Shown: in pieces, positions 42,448 through 51,602 of the stretch
How the letters are laid out: each line of letters begins with the position of its first letter
Numbering within the stretch: position 1 is the stretch's first letter
NCBI GenBank assembly: GCA_017518975.1
Contig: JAFWTH010000037.1
Location: forward strand, 1 to 58,569
DNA: 58,569 bases
Source: Clostridia bacterium
GTDB taxonomy: Bacteria; Bacillota; Clostridia; Oscillospirales; CAG-272
Direction of reading: 5' to 3'
Position numbers and translations under genes: made by a program
Notes under the pieces: generated by a model
Databases searched by the model: none
Told to the model about the DNA's origin: nothing
What the model saw: the letters and a program-made list of their open reading frames with translations, nothing else

Positions 42448-42616
42448 ATGAATTGCGAAGGTGCCGCATGAATTGAGCCCCGCGACGATTTGCCGCGGGG
42501 CTCTTCCTTAATACGCCGAAGGCGTATATCATCCCGCGAAGCGGGATATCATACCCCGACAGGGGTATATCATCAGACCACTCGGGGGCTGATATCATTC
42601 GCGCCCTTCCTGCGCG
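42448..42616. repeat. Hairpin array 2 with ATGAATT and ATATCAT spacers
   Basis: The array opens with ATGAATT twice (42448, 42468) around a weak TGCG/CGCA stem. GAGCCCCGCG/CGCGGGGCTC (42475-42503) follows. Then ACGCC-GAA-GGCGT, CCCGC-GAA-GCGGG, ACCCC-GACA-GGGGT and an imperfect CAG...CTG stem are each followed by exactly ATATCAT (42526, 42546, 42567, 42592). A last GCGC/GCGC stem overlaps the end of the next gene. ATGAATT is the reverse complement of the AATTCAT spacer of array 1. Confidence 0.75.
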
Positions 42617-45600
42617 TTATCTTTTCTCACCGCAAACGGAGCAGCGCCATACCGCTTTCCCGTCCTCGCCTTTCTCGGCGACCCAGACGTGACCGTACGT
42701 CGCGTGCAGGACCGCGCCGCACTCGGTGCAGGTCTGCGCCGACGTGCACGTCGGCTCCGCGCCGGGCGTGTGGATATGGTGCTCGCGCTCGACTATCGTA
42801 TACGCAATGCCGAAATCGCGGCAGATCTTCTCGTAGGGCGAGCCCGCCTCGACCTCGACTCCCGCGTTGAAATCCCAGTAATCGGGCAGGAAGTTGACCG
42901 TAGGCGGCATGTAGATCGGCGTGTTCATGTGGATGCTTCCGACGCTGACGACGCCGTACGGCACGTCGAGGCGCGTCAGCGGGCAGTTCGTGAACGCGTT
43001 GTTTCCGATCGAGCGCAGACTGTTCGGCAGAACGACCTCGGAGAGGGAGCGGTCGTCGACGAACGCCCTCTCGGCGATGCTGAGAACGGAATTCGGCAAC
43101 ACGACGCGCTCGATGTTCGGGCATTCGCGGAAAGCGTTGTACATTATCTCCGTCACCCCGTACGGGATCTCGAGCGTGCCCGAGACGGATGCTTTCCAGA
43201 ACGCGCCCGAACCGATATACCGCAGACCCGACGGGAACTCGACCGACTCGAGCGACGAGCACCCGTAGAACGCGTATTTCCCTATCTCGTACAGCCCCGC
43301 GGGGAACCCGACGGACGTGAGCGACGAGCAGAGCGCGAACGTTCTGCCGCCAATCTTCTCCACCGCGTCGGGAATATCTATCGACCTCAGCGACCTGCAG
43401 TCGTAGAACGCGCTGTCGCCGATCTCGCGAACTCCCGGGATCGAGACGCCCTCGAGCGAGAAGCACCTGAAAAACGCGTATTCCGGCAGAGCCGTAACGC
43501 TCTCAGGCAGAGCGACGGACTTAACGGCGGGGGAGGACGAGGTGAACGCGAATCCGCAGATCCCCGTCACGGGCGCGCCGCCCAGCGTCTCCGGCACCGT
43601 CACTTCGGTCCCGCCGCCAGCGTAGCGGACTACGGTCGCCTCGCCGTTCGATACGAAAAATTCAAATCCGTCCTCGACCGCGTGAGCCGGGACGTCGGGC
43701 GCCGTCGTCGGTTCGGGATCGTCCGCGTCGAGTTCGAGAAGGAGCGTCACGTCGCGCTCGAGCGTGACCGTCTGCCCGTAACGGTCTCCCGTTCTCAGAT
43801 CCTTCGAGGACGGAACGGGAACTCCGTCGAGGACGATCTTCACTTCAAGAGGTTCATCGCAACCCATCGACCAAAGGGTGACGAGCGTCTTTCCGTCATA
43901 GTCTGCGCTCAGCCACTCGGTCGCTTCCCCGACCGGCTCGCCGGTCGCGGCGTCCGTGACCCAGATCCTCTGCATTTCGTTCGCCCGGAACCACTCGGCG
44001 AGAACTTTTCTGTATTCCTCCGCCGAGGTGCGGACGCCGTAGATATCCGCCGCCGCTTTGATCCTGTCGGGAAGAGCGGACGAAGTCGGCTCGTTCAGTT
44101 CGTTCCTCGTCAGCGAATCGAAGCCGAAGATCACGACTTTGCCGCCCCGGGCGACGAACGCGTCGATCGCCTCGAGCGTCTTTTCGCAAACGTTCACGCT
44201 CTCGGGGATTATGAGCAATTTTATCTTGTCCGATCCGAGCTTTTCGATCTGTTCCTCGGACAGTACGCGGACCTTCTTGCCGCATTCCAGCGCGCCGAGG
44301 TACGCTCCGTTCATCGTCTCCGTCGAGGATCCCGTCGTAAACTGGCGCGACGGGTACGAGTACAGGATCGCGACGTCGGGCTCCTCCGAGACGATCGCGT
44401 CGACCTCGCAGGAGAGGCGGTTCAGATCCATCGTGACCGCGCCGACCCTGTATCTGCCGAGCGGACGGTACGCCGAGTTGCCGAACGAGAAATGCTCGGT
44501 GTACCCCGGCCAGTAATCGTCGGAAAAGAAGTTGCCGATGCCGAGATGGTGCATCATCCCGCGCCAGATTATCCGCTCCGTCAGCACGTCCATGCCGTAG
44601 GTGAACGCGGTGTCGCGGCTGTCGTGGTAGATATGCACCTCGGAGTCGACGACGGGCGCCTCCTCCGCGTACGCGATGTGGTCGTAGTACATAACGTCCT
44701 CGCGGACGTCGTCGCATCCGCCGAGATCCTGGAAGTCAGCCCAGTCCTCGGGACGAAGACCGTACTGCTGCATCGAGCGGTCGAACTCGATCGACTTGAG
44801 TTTCGTGCTTATCGGGATATCGGGCGCCATTTCGTGAACGATCCCGGCGACCCACCTGAACCAGTCGGAGTGGACCTTCGTCGCGAACTCCTGATTGTCG
44901 AGCGACAGCTGATCCCTCTCGATCAGGATATCGCGGTCGGCGAGCGGGACGTCTTCGAACTTCGCGTAAAGCGCGCCGTACACCTCGTTCAGCCGGTCGA
45001 TACCGCCGTATTTATCCCTCAAAAATTCCGCCCACATCGGGATATAGTAATCGCCGTGCTCCGACGGCTTGAACGCCGGCTCGTTGGAGATAACGAAGCT
45101 GTTGACGCACTTGTATTTCGTGACGAGCGGGACGACGGCGCGAAGGAACGCCTCGATTACCTCGCGCCCCTTGGGATGGTTGAGGTTGATGCCGACCTGA
45201 CCGCCCTCGGAGCCCTCGATCCGGGCGAGTTCGGGATAGATCTCGCATATCGAATCCGCGCCGATAACGAGCATGAACGAGACCGCCTGATCCCCGTCGT
45301 TCAGATCGGAGAAATAGTGCAGATCGCGCTCAACGTCGGACGTGTCGATCACGTATTTCCCGTCCGCGCTCACGCCCTCCGTATCGGACGGCGTCGCGGC
45401 GCGCACTACGCGCGCTACGGACAGAGCGTAATAGTGGAACGCGTTGCTGCCGAGATCCGAATAGTATTTCGCGTACGTCCACGGGTACTCCCCGCCGTCG
45501 CCGTAGCCGAAGAAGTAAACGGGCCTGTTCTCGAAATTGCCGTAGCTGTCGACCGTGTTCGCGCGAAGCGTGAAACCGTCGACCTCGATCGGACTCGTGA

Positions 45601-47236
45601 CGTACTTCGGCACGTTTTTCGGCTCTTTCGCGCCGGAGAGATATCCCTCGAGGTTTGCCTTCGCCTCTTCGTATATCCGGTCGGTCGATCTTCTCAGATA
45701 AAGCTCGCGCGAAAAATCGGGGATCGCGATATAGTCGTCTATATGTTCCTCGAGGTAGATGCCGAGGACCGACAGCGCCGCGTATTCGTAGTCGGTCGGG
45801 ATCCCCGCCGCCTCGCAGTCGCCTATCAGACGGTCAAGCTCCTCCATCTGCGCGGACAGCCGCGCCTTCAGAGCCTCGAACTTTTCGACGCACTGCGCGC
45901 GGTTCATCACCCGGAGCGTAAGCGTCTTTTCTTCCGATCTGATACCGAGTTTGTTATTGTACAGCGTCGCCGTGACCGTGACTTCGCCGCCCGCGTCGCG
46001 CGCGGCGAGGACGTTTTCGAAGTCCTCAGCGGTCACCTCGAGCTTATAGGACCCGTTGTCCTGTCCGAGCCCGTGGTCGTCGTCGAGAGCGAGAAGGATC
46101 CGGGTGAAATATTCCGACAGATCGGCGCCCGTGCCGCAGAGATTATACGGAACGGGGATCTTCCCGTCGTCGTCGAAAACGTACAGACCGTCAAGTCCGT
46201 TCCAGACGGAATCCATCTTTTCGTCCCGCGCGGTATTCGGGCAGACGCCCACCGTGTCGCAGTCTTTTGTCATATCGAAACCGATCATGACGTTGACCGA
46301 CTTTTTGTCCGTCGACTCACCCGTTTTGACGTTCTTTATGCTGACTTTCGACTGGATGATCTGCATATCGTACGTCTGCGGGAACAGATAGTGCATCTCC
46401 TCGAACAAGGCGGGGACGACCGGCTCGACCGCGACGGCGTACGTCTCGGGGTCGAGCCCGAGGGCGTCCCTGATCCCCGCGCCTATCCTGGAGAGCGATA
46501 TATCCGCGGTCTCCGCCTCGACGGGCGATCTGCCCGCGATATAGTGAACGCTCCTGTGCGACGCGCACCTCATCGAAGTAAGCGTCTCGAGCGCGTCGTA
46601 CATCGGGTCCGCGGGCGTCATCGAGACGAATCTGTCCGTGACCGTCGCGATCTCCGCGCGCGTCATTTTGGCGCCCGGATTGTATTTGCCCGCATCGTCG
46701 CCCTTGACGAGCCCCGTTCTGTGGAGCGTCTCGATATCCTCCGCCGCCCAGTCAGGGAACTTGTCCGGGAACGGCGTTACCGTCGCCTCGGGGAAGGAGA
46801 TCCCCTTGTATCTCATATATCTGACGAAGAACGCCGCGAACTCCTGACGCAGAACGGGCGTCTCGGGCTCAAACGCCGTCTCGCTCATTCCCTTGGCGAT
46901 GCCGTTTTTGACGGCCCATCCGATCGGGTCGGCGTAATACTCCGCTCTGTTCACGTCCCTAAAGCTCATCTCGGACGCCATCCCCGCGACTTCGTCGCCC
47001 GACATCCTCGAGAGGATCGTGACGATCTGACCGCGGGTCATCGGGCTCTGCGGTCCGAACGTCACGGCTGACGTGCCCTTCATGATCCCCGCTTCGTAAA
47101 CGGCCTTGACGGGTTCGTAGAACCACTCGTTTTCGGGCACGTCGCGGAACGGCAGCGCGGCCGCCGAGGCGGGAAAGGCGGAGAGCAACGCGAAAACGAA
47201 AGAAAGCGACAGAAGCACGGCTATCAGTTTTTTCAT
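42617..47236 (-). CDS. Giant SLH surface protein with GH-A glycosidase and leucine-rich repeats
   Basis: This 1539-residue secreted protein begins with a signal peptide (1-26, ending ASAA). Three SLH domains (about 31-80, 88-140 and 152-205) anchor it to the wall. The middle holds a beta-galactosidase-like clan GH-A barrel (about 640-1060): SNEPAF with probable acid/base Glu719, and VDSEVHIY with probable nucleophile Glu866. A glutamine-amidotransferase-like domain (VRVLSEEQIEKLGSDK onward) follows, as in GH42 enzymes. Residues about 1185-1470 are BspA-type LRR_5 repeats (IPGVREIGDSAFYDC pattern). The tail (from about 1480) has CTSAQTCTECG and CSVCGEKR Cys pairs. It probably binds and degrades galactose-containing glycans at the cell surface. 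The family number is tentative. Confidence 0.85.
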   Translation of the reverse strand: MKKLIAVLLSLSFVFALLSAFPASAAALPFRDVPENEWFYEPVKAVYEAGIMKGTSAVTFGPQSPMTRGQIVTILSRMSGDEVAGMASEMSFRDVNRAEYYADPIGWAVKNGIAKGMSETAFEPETPVLRQEFAAFFVRYMRYKGISFPEATVTPFPDKFPDWAAEDIETLHRTGLVKGDDAGKYNPGAKMTRAEIATVTDRFVSMTPADPMYDALETLTSMRCASHRSVHYIAGRSPVEAETADISLSRIGAGIRDALGLDPETYAVAVEPVVPALFEEMHYLFPQTYDMQIIQSKVSIKNVKTGESTDKKSVNVMIGFDMTKDCDTVGVCPNTARDEKMDSVWNGLDGLYVFDDDGKIPVPYNLCGTGADLSEYFTRILLALDDDHGLGQDNGSYKLEVTAEDFENVLAARDAGGEVTVTATLYNNKLGIRSEEKTLTLRVMNRAQCVEKFEALKARLSAQMEELDRLIGDCEAAGIPTDYEYAALSVLGIYLEEHIDDYIAIPDFSRELYLRRSTDRIYEEAKANLEGYLSGAKEPKNVPKYVTSPIEVDGFTLRANTVDSYGNFENRPVYFFGYGDGGEYPWTYAKYYSDLGSNAFHYYALSVARVVRAATPSDTEGVSADGKYVIDTSDVERDLHYFSDLNDGDQAVSFMLVIGADSICEIYPELARIEGSEGGQVGINLNHPKGREVIEAFLRAVVPLVTKYKCVNSFVISNEPAFKPSEHGDYYIPMWAEFLRDKYGGIDRLNEVYGALYAKFEDVPLADRDILIERDQLSLDNQEFATKVHSDWFRWVAGIVHEMAPDIPISTKLKSIEFDRSMQQYGLRPEDWADFQDLGGCDDVREDVMYYDHIAYAEEAPVVDSEVHIYHDSRDTAFTYGMDVLTERIIWRGMMHHLGIGNFFSDDYWPGYTEHFSFGNSAYRPLGRYRVGAVTMDLNRLSCEVDAIVSEEPDVAILYSYPSRQFTTGSSTETMNGAYLGALECGKKVRVLSEEQIEKLGSDKIKLLIIPESVNVCEKTLEAIDAFVARGGKVVIFGFDSLTRNELNEPTSSALPDRIKAAADIYGVRTSAEEYRKVLAEWFRANEMQRIWVTDAATGEPVGEATEWLSADYDGKTLVTLWSMGCDEPLEVKIVLDGVPVPSSKDLRTGDRYGQTVTLERDVTLLLELDADDPEPTTAPDVPAHAVEDGFEFFVSNGEATVVRYAGGGTEVTVPETLGGAPVTGICGFAFTSSSPAVKSVALPESVTALPEYAFFRCFSLEGVSIPGVREIGDSAFYDCRSLRSIDIPDAVEKIGGRTFALCSSLTSVGFPAGLYEIGKYAFYGCSSLESVEFPSGLRYIGSGAFWKASVSGTLEIPYGVTEIMYNAFRECPNIERVVLPNSVLSIAERAFVDDRSLSEVVLPNSLRSIGNNAFTNCPLTRLDVPYGVVSVGSIHMNTPIYMPPTVNFLPDYWDFNAGVEVEAGSPYEKICRDFGIAYTIVEREHHIHTPGAEPTCTSAQTCTECGAVLHATYGHVWVAEKGEDGKAVWRCSVCGEKR

Positions 47237-47312
47237 CTGTAAAATACGTCTCCGTTATTCTATATGTATAAACTCTGTGGTCTCATTGTACCATACCGAT
47301 ATGGAAAAGACA

Positions 47313-47350
47313 AGTCAGCGACGCCGGGATAATCTCCGATGCCGCTGACT
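47313..47350. terminator. Terminator between AlkZ-like gene and SLH gene
   Basis: AGTCAGCG (47313-47320) and CGCTGACT (47343-47350) close an internal hairpin. A minus-strand reading gives a T-rich tail after the AlkZ-like gene. The gap 47237-47406 holds nothing else I can identify. Confidence 0.5.
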
Positions 47351-47406
47351 GTTTTATTGTTTTTCCTGCAGACGCAGAACTGTCTGCTGTCTTTCTGATC
47401 CATCTG

Positions 47407-48453
47407 TCACAATGCTAAGTATTGAATAGTTTTCAAATCATTGCGCCAGATGGATTGTGCTTTGTCTTTGATTGCCTTTTTTTCCTTTAAGGTAATTGTA
47501 CGAAAACATATTATTTCTAGTTTTTTGTTTTTTCTCTTCCAGCGTCCGGCAATACTTCCGTTTAGCAAAAGCCCGGGCATGACGATACCTGCAAGATTAA
47601 AAATACCGCGAAGGTATTCCTGCGGCAAATACTTGCTGTGCTTTTTTTCATAGCCAAGCATCAACTGATCAAAACCGGCGAGAAATACGCAACCCGGTAT
47701 CGGGGGATAATTCCCGTTTAACTCGCCCATGTAAAAATACTCTGCACCATCTAAAGAAAAACTCTGAACGGGAAGTGTTTGCAGAATTTGTTTGACATAC
47801 GTCTGCGAACAGCCGAAAAAATATGCGATATCTCGCAATGTCGCAGGTGCGATGTGAGTAAGGTAACGCCGCATCTGTTCTGTAAGCGCTTCCTTTTTGG
47901 GCATAGGGACATATTCGGGTGCTATCGCAAACGCTTTTTTCTCCTGAACCTTATATGTAAGAAAGCCGCGTTCACATAAAGGACGAAGTAACCCGCCCCA
48001 CCCGTTAAAGATAAAGGATTCTTCCGTCAGCGTCATACCTACCGAACGGCATGCATTTCGTAAATCATCTCTTGTTTCTATGCCGGCTGCAACACTTTGA
48101 ACGATATAATCCGCAAAAAATCGTTCCCGCTGCGGCGACACCCACGGGCGACCGTGATCGGTTACGCCCAGCCACCGTTCGCTTCGATAAAATCCGTCGT
48201 CATACTTAAAAAGAGGTAAGTCTTCTTCCGCAAAAACGTGGACGGTTCCACGTAATGACCAGTTTTTTACAAGGCCTTCCCCCCAACAATCGGGATCCGG
48301 ATCATCTGCACACCGAATACGGAGAGAATGATATGCGTTTGCCATGAACTGGCATTGCAGTCCGCATAAGTCCCGTACGACAGTGATTTTATCTGCAGGC
48401 ATACTTAAATGTTGCCTGTATAATTGAATTCGTTTTAATTCTTCAATCGTCAT
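47407..48453 (-). CDS. AlkZ-like winged-helix DNA glycosylase family protein
   Basis: This 348-residue HTH_42/AlkZ superfamily protein has three winged-helix units. The motif GLQCQFM (about 30-36) corresponds to the QxQ catalytic signature of AlkZ/YcaQ glycosylases, which unhook interstrand DNA crosslinks or remove alkylated bases. NWSLRGTVHVFAEEDLPLF is another family block. Codons are AT-rich compared with the region. Its ATG overlaps the stop of the ArsR-type gene, so it is the second gene of that operon. Members often accompany genotoxin biosynthesis or stress regulators. Substrate unknown. Confidence 0.75.
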   Translation of the reverse strand: MTIEELKRIQLYRQHLSMPADKITVVRDLCGLQCQFMANAYHSLRIRCADDPDPDCWGEGLVKNWSLRGTVHVFAEEDLPLFKYDDGFYRSERWLGVTDHGRPWVSPQRERFFADYIVQSVAAGIETRDDLRNACRSVGMTLTEESFIFNGWGGLLRPLCERGFLTYKVQEKKAFAIAPEYVPMPKKEALTEQMRRYLTHIAPATLRDIAYFFGCSQTYVKQILQTLPVQSFSLDGAEYFYMGELNGNYPPIPGCVFLAGFDQLMLGYEKKHSKYLPQEYLRGIFNLAGIVMPGLLLNGSIAGRWKRKNKKLEIICFRTITLKEKKAIKDKAQSIWRNDLKTIQYLAL

Positions 48454-49490
48454 AATGTGTCTTCCTCTGACAGAGCGGCGATCTGAGCGAGTATTCCTTC
48501 AAAGTACTTGGGGTTTAGACGGTAAAAGACCGTTCTTCCCGAAACGCGCGTCTTCAACATCCCCGCCTTGAGCATCATCGTCACGTGATAATACGCGGTA
48601 GAGCCGGTAAAGTTTAAATTCTTTTCAAGATCCTTCGCGGTGACTTCGCCGCGTTCCTTTATCAGTTCAATGATCGACAGACGGTTCGGCTCGGACAGTA
48701 TCTCGCCGAAATCTCTGAGGCCGGGAATCGGTACACCCTTGTCCTTCGGCGCGTCGAGGTCGTAAAGATAACCGAGGATCACCGCCTCAAGCGTGTCCTC
48801 CCCTAAAGCATACAGAACATGCCTGTTCAGAAGACAAACGCTCCAGTATACGACGTCGGGTGTGGGAGCGGTCCCCAGACCGCCCACTCTGCCGCATATC
48901 TTTTTGAAAAAATCATCCGGATCGCTCGTAATACTCTGCGCCTCAACGATTTTTTGATATTCCTCTTTGTAATAATCGTCGAGCCTTTTTTCTTTGTCCT
49001 TCAGTTCGCAGACGAGGGAGTTTATCTTTCCGTCCGGGTCTACGAGAAACGAATACAGTTCTCTTTTTGTTCTCTCATCGTAATCCGAAGCGTCGATGAG
49101 AGGGGAGACGGAGCGGAGCAGGTCTTTCGCTTCGCCCTGAACGTCGTATTCGGGAAAGTAAAAACGGACGAGCTTATTTGTAAATTCAACGCGGTTTCCG
49201 AGCCGTTTAATGATCTCTCCGACGCTCAGTTTTTCTCTCGGACCGTCAAATCCCGCGAAATAGCATTGGGACATAAAAGATCTGCCGTGTTTTTTCAGAC
49301 GAAAAAAGAGATGAAGATCGTCGGGGATCGGTGAAAACCTATCGATCACCGATCTCACGTGCGCAGCGGCTTCCTCCGCGGAAGAAGCCGTCGATTCTGC
49401 TTCGATCCTTATCTCTTCATTGAAACGGCAGACAAAAATATAAAAAAGGTCGTAAAGGAACCCCGGGGCTTGTACGTACGTTATTTTCAT
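48450..49490 (-). CDS. ArsR-type transcriptional regulator with large N-terminal domain
   Basis: This is a 346-residue protein. A winged helix-turn-helix of the ArsR type lies near the C-terminus (about 258-330): PNRLSIIELIKERGEVTAKDLEK, then GSTAYYHVTMMLKAGMLKTR and VFYRLNPKYF. There are no metal-binding Cys pairs. The N-terminal 250 residues are mostly helical and not recognised, probably a ligand or partner domain. The ATG at 49490 follows GGAGATAAGG; an in-frame upstream start at 49517 is less likely. It is co-transcribed with the AlkZ-like gene from a consensus promoter, divergent from the ABC transporter genes it may control. Confidence 0.75.
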   Translation of the reverse strand: MKITYVQAPGFLYDLFYIFVCRFNEEIRIEAESTASSAEEAAAHVRSVIDRFSPIPDDLHLFFRLKKHGRSFMSQCYFAGFDGPREKLSVGEIIKRLGNRVEFTNKLVRFYFPEYDVQGEAKDLLRSVSPLIDASDYDERTKRELYSFLVDPDGKINSLVCELKDKEKRLDDYYKEEYQKIVEAQSITSDPDDFFKKICGRVGGLGTAPTPDVVYWSVCLLNRHVLYALGEDTLEAVILGYLYDLDAPKDKGVPIPGLRDFGEILSEPNRLSIIELIKERGEVTAKDLEKNLNFTGSTAYYHVTMMLKAGMLKTRVSGRTVFYRLNPKYFEGILAQIAALSEEDTL

Positions 49491-49525
49491 CCTTATCTCC
49501 AATGTTTTTGATATCAAGATAATTA

Positions 49526-49554
49526 ATTATACCACATTTTCAGAAAAATGTCAA
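49526..49554 (-). promoter_or_regulatory. Consensus promoter of the ArsR/AlkZ operon
   Basis: On the minus strand a perfect TTGACA (49554-49549), 17 bases, and a perfect TATAAT (49531-49526). Its strength suggests that it is normally kept in check. Confidence 0.8.
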
Positions 49555-49699
49555 GCGGCAGGACATAATTCGGCTTTGCAGGAACAACACATTTTACCCG
49601 CTATAACTCAGCATTTATCAAAAGAGGAGTTTTACGGTCGTCGATTCCCAAAGTTGAGTATTATTTAATTACTTTAATAGTAAATAAACTGATAGTTGA

Positions 49700-49728
49700 T
49701 TGACATTCCGTTATCCCCGTGATACAAT
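49700..49728 (+). promoter_or_regulatory. Promoter of the ABC transporter operon
   Basis: TTGACA (49700-49705), 17 bases, TACAAT (49723-49728), 70 bases before the first transporter gene. The divergent gap 49491-49798 holds both promoters and AT-rich sequence, with no other gene seen. Confidence 0.75.
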
Positions 49729-49798
49729 TATCAAACTACAAAGGGCGGTTTCGAAAAAACGCCGGGTTTTTCCCGCCTGTACGGAAAGGGGTATGTAA

Positions 49799-51601
49799 AT
49801 GAGAAAGACGTTATGGATACTGAAAACGACGTTCCGTTTCTGCTTTCCGTCAATTTTTATGATGGTACTGCTGAATCTGACAAATCCCATAATTCGCGTA
49901 TCGATAAATCTTTTTAACCGGAGTATGGTCAACTCCGTCGCCGAGAGCGCGGGGAGCGGCGCGCTGCCGGCTTTATTCGTATGGTTTGCCGGGGCGTATC
50001 TCATTATGTACCTTGTAAATACCGCGGTCGGCAGACTCCGCGCGGCGGGATGGTACAACTTTGCGTTCAGGATCAACCGCTTTTTCAGGAAAGTATTTCT
50101 GTACAAAAGCTACAGGATGAAAAGCGAACTGCTTCTTGACAGCGAGTATCTTGATAAATACTTTTTCATAAGCGAAAATCTCGGTTCCGTGTCCGGTTAT
50201 CTCAATGCGTATCTCTCGATTATCTTCGGCATAGGAGGAGTGATCGGTTCGTCCGTGTGGATTTTCGCCGTATACGAGCCGTTTCTTATTTTGTACATAA
50301 TCCCCGTGTCCGCGCTTATGATCTATCTTTACATCCGATCCGTGAAAAAAAGATATGAGCTTGACGAAAAACAGGCGCACGGGAAGAGGGTTTCCGGGTA
50401 TTACGGCGGTATTCTCACAAGTTACGCAACCGCGAAAGAAATGAGGATATTCGGTTACCGCGATCCCGTATTCGGTCGGTACATAGGACTTGCCGATCAG
50501 TTGAGGCGTGATGAACTCGACGTGGAGATCAAAAATCAGAAGATGTGGAATCTTTACCGGGTCGTAAGAGTACTCAGCAGAGCGGCGGCGGTTTTAATCC
50601 TTCTCTTCGGCGTCAAAAACGGAAGGTACGACATCGGTACGTTCGTCATGCTGTTCGGCATGATCGAGCCGAGTATGAACTCGATCGAAGCTCTCGCGGG
50701 CTGGATCGTTCACGGCGCGTTCAGGCACGGAAAATATCTGTCCGGTTTCTATGATTTCATCAATCCGACGACGACCGAAGAACTCAAAATGATCAACTCG
50801 AAGGCGGAGTATGAGGATATGACGCCTCCGTTCGGCGCGTTCTCGTCTCTTGAAGTCGACGACGTGAGTTATACGTACCCGACCGGGAACGTCCCGGCTG
50901 TATCTCACGCGTCGCTCACCGTGCGCCGCGGAGAGATAATCAGTATCCTCGGCTATAACGGCAGCGGAAAAACGACGCTCTCGAAGCTTCTCAGCGGGTC
51001 ATACAAGCCGCAGAAAGGTAAAGTGAGGATCAACGGCGTCGAAGTGACGGAGGAAAACAGGGACGGGGCGTTTCTGTATTTCGGTTTCGCGCCGCAGGAG
51101 TTCTCACGGTTCTCCGTTTCGATCAGGGATTTCATCGGACTCGGACGATCGGACAAAAAAGACGACCGCGACGAGCTTGAGGCGGCGTACGCGAAAGCGG
51201 GGATCCACTCGTTTATCGACAAATATCAGGCGGGCGAGGATACGGTCATCGGGAAGGCGTACGACGACCGAGGCGTCGACCTGTCCGGCGACGAGTGGCA
51301 GCGCCTCGTTATCGGATCGGCGTATATGGGTACTCCTGAGATTTTGCTTATGGACGAGCCGACCGCGTCGATCGACCCGCTCAAAGAAATGGACCTGATC
51401 GCCAACTTCCGCGAAAACCTGAGAGGGAAAACGGCGATCCTCATCTCTCACCGCATCGGATTCGCGCGTCTCGCCGACCGGATCGTAATGATGGACGGCG
51501 GAGAGATCACCGAGGTCGGCACGCACGACGAGCTCCTCTCGCGCGGCGGATATTACGCCCGTCTGTTCAGCGAGCAGAAAAAGCTTTACGAGGAGGATTG
51601 A
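49799..51601 (+). CDS. ABC exporter half-transporter 1
   Basis: This 600-residue protein has an N-terminal six-helix membrane domain (about 15-320) and a C-terminal ATPase domain (about 355-595). Walker A is GYNGSGKTT (about 387-395), the signature is a variant LSGDEWQR, Walker B is ILLMDEPTASIDP, and the switch His is in LISHR. The LSGDEW signature in place of LSGGQ is common in exporters linked to peptide products. It is followed after one base by a second half-transporter, so the two probably form a heterodimer. The substrate is unknown. Confidence 0.88.
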   Translation: MRKTLWILKTTFRFCFPSIFMMVLLNLTNPIIRVSINLFNRSMVNSVAESAGSGALPALFVWFAGAYLIMYLVNTAVGRLRAAGWYNFAFRINRFFRKVFLYKSYRMKSELLLDSEYLDKYFFISENLGSVSGYLNAYLSIIFGIGGVIGSSVWIFAVYEPFLILYIIPVSALMIYLYIRSVKKRYELDEKQAHGKRVSGYYGGILTSYATAKEMRIFGYRDPVFGRYIGLADQLRRDELDVEIKNQKMWNLYRVVRVLSRAAAVLILLFGVKNGRYDIGTFVMLFGMIEPSMNSIEALAGWIVHGAFRHGKYLSGFYDFINPTTTEELKMINSKAEYEDMTPPFGAFSSLEVDDVSYTYPTGNVPAVSHASLTVRRGEIISILGYNGSGKTTLSKLLSGSYKPQKGKVRINGVEVTEENRDGAFLYFGFAPQEFSRFSVSIRDFIGLGRSDKKDDRDELEAAYAKAGIHSFIDKYQAGEDTVIGKAYDDRGVDLSGDEWQRLVIGSAYMGTPEILLMDEPTASIDPLKEMDLIANFRENLRGKTAILISHRIGFARLADRIVMMDGGEITEVGTHDELLSRGGYYARLFSEQKKLYEED

Positions 51602-51602
51602 C

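Noticed and set aside
42513..42598. CRISPR array
   Set aside because: The constant part is only 7 bases and the variable parts are self-complementary hairpins of 13-18 bases. No cas gene is present.
42689..47071. A 1460-codon open frame antisense to the SLH/glycosidase gene
   Set aside because: It is a by-product of high GC at third positions. Its translation is an Arg/Val/Asp-rich string without domains, while the opposite strand has clear signal peptide, SLH, glycosidase and LRR segments.
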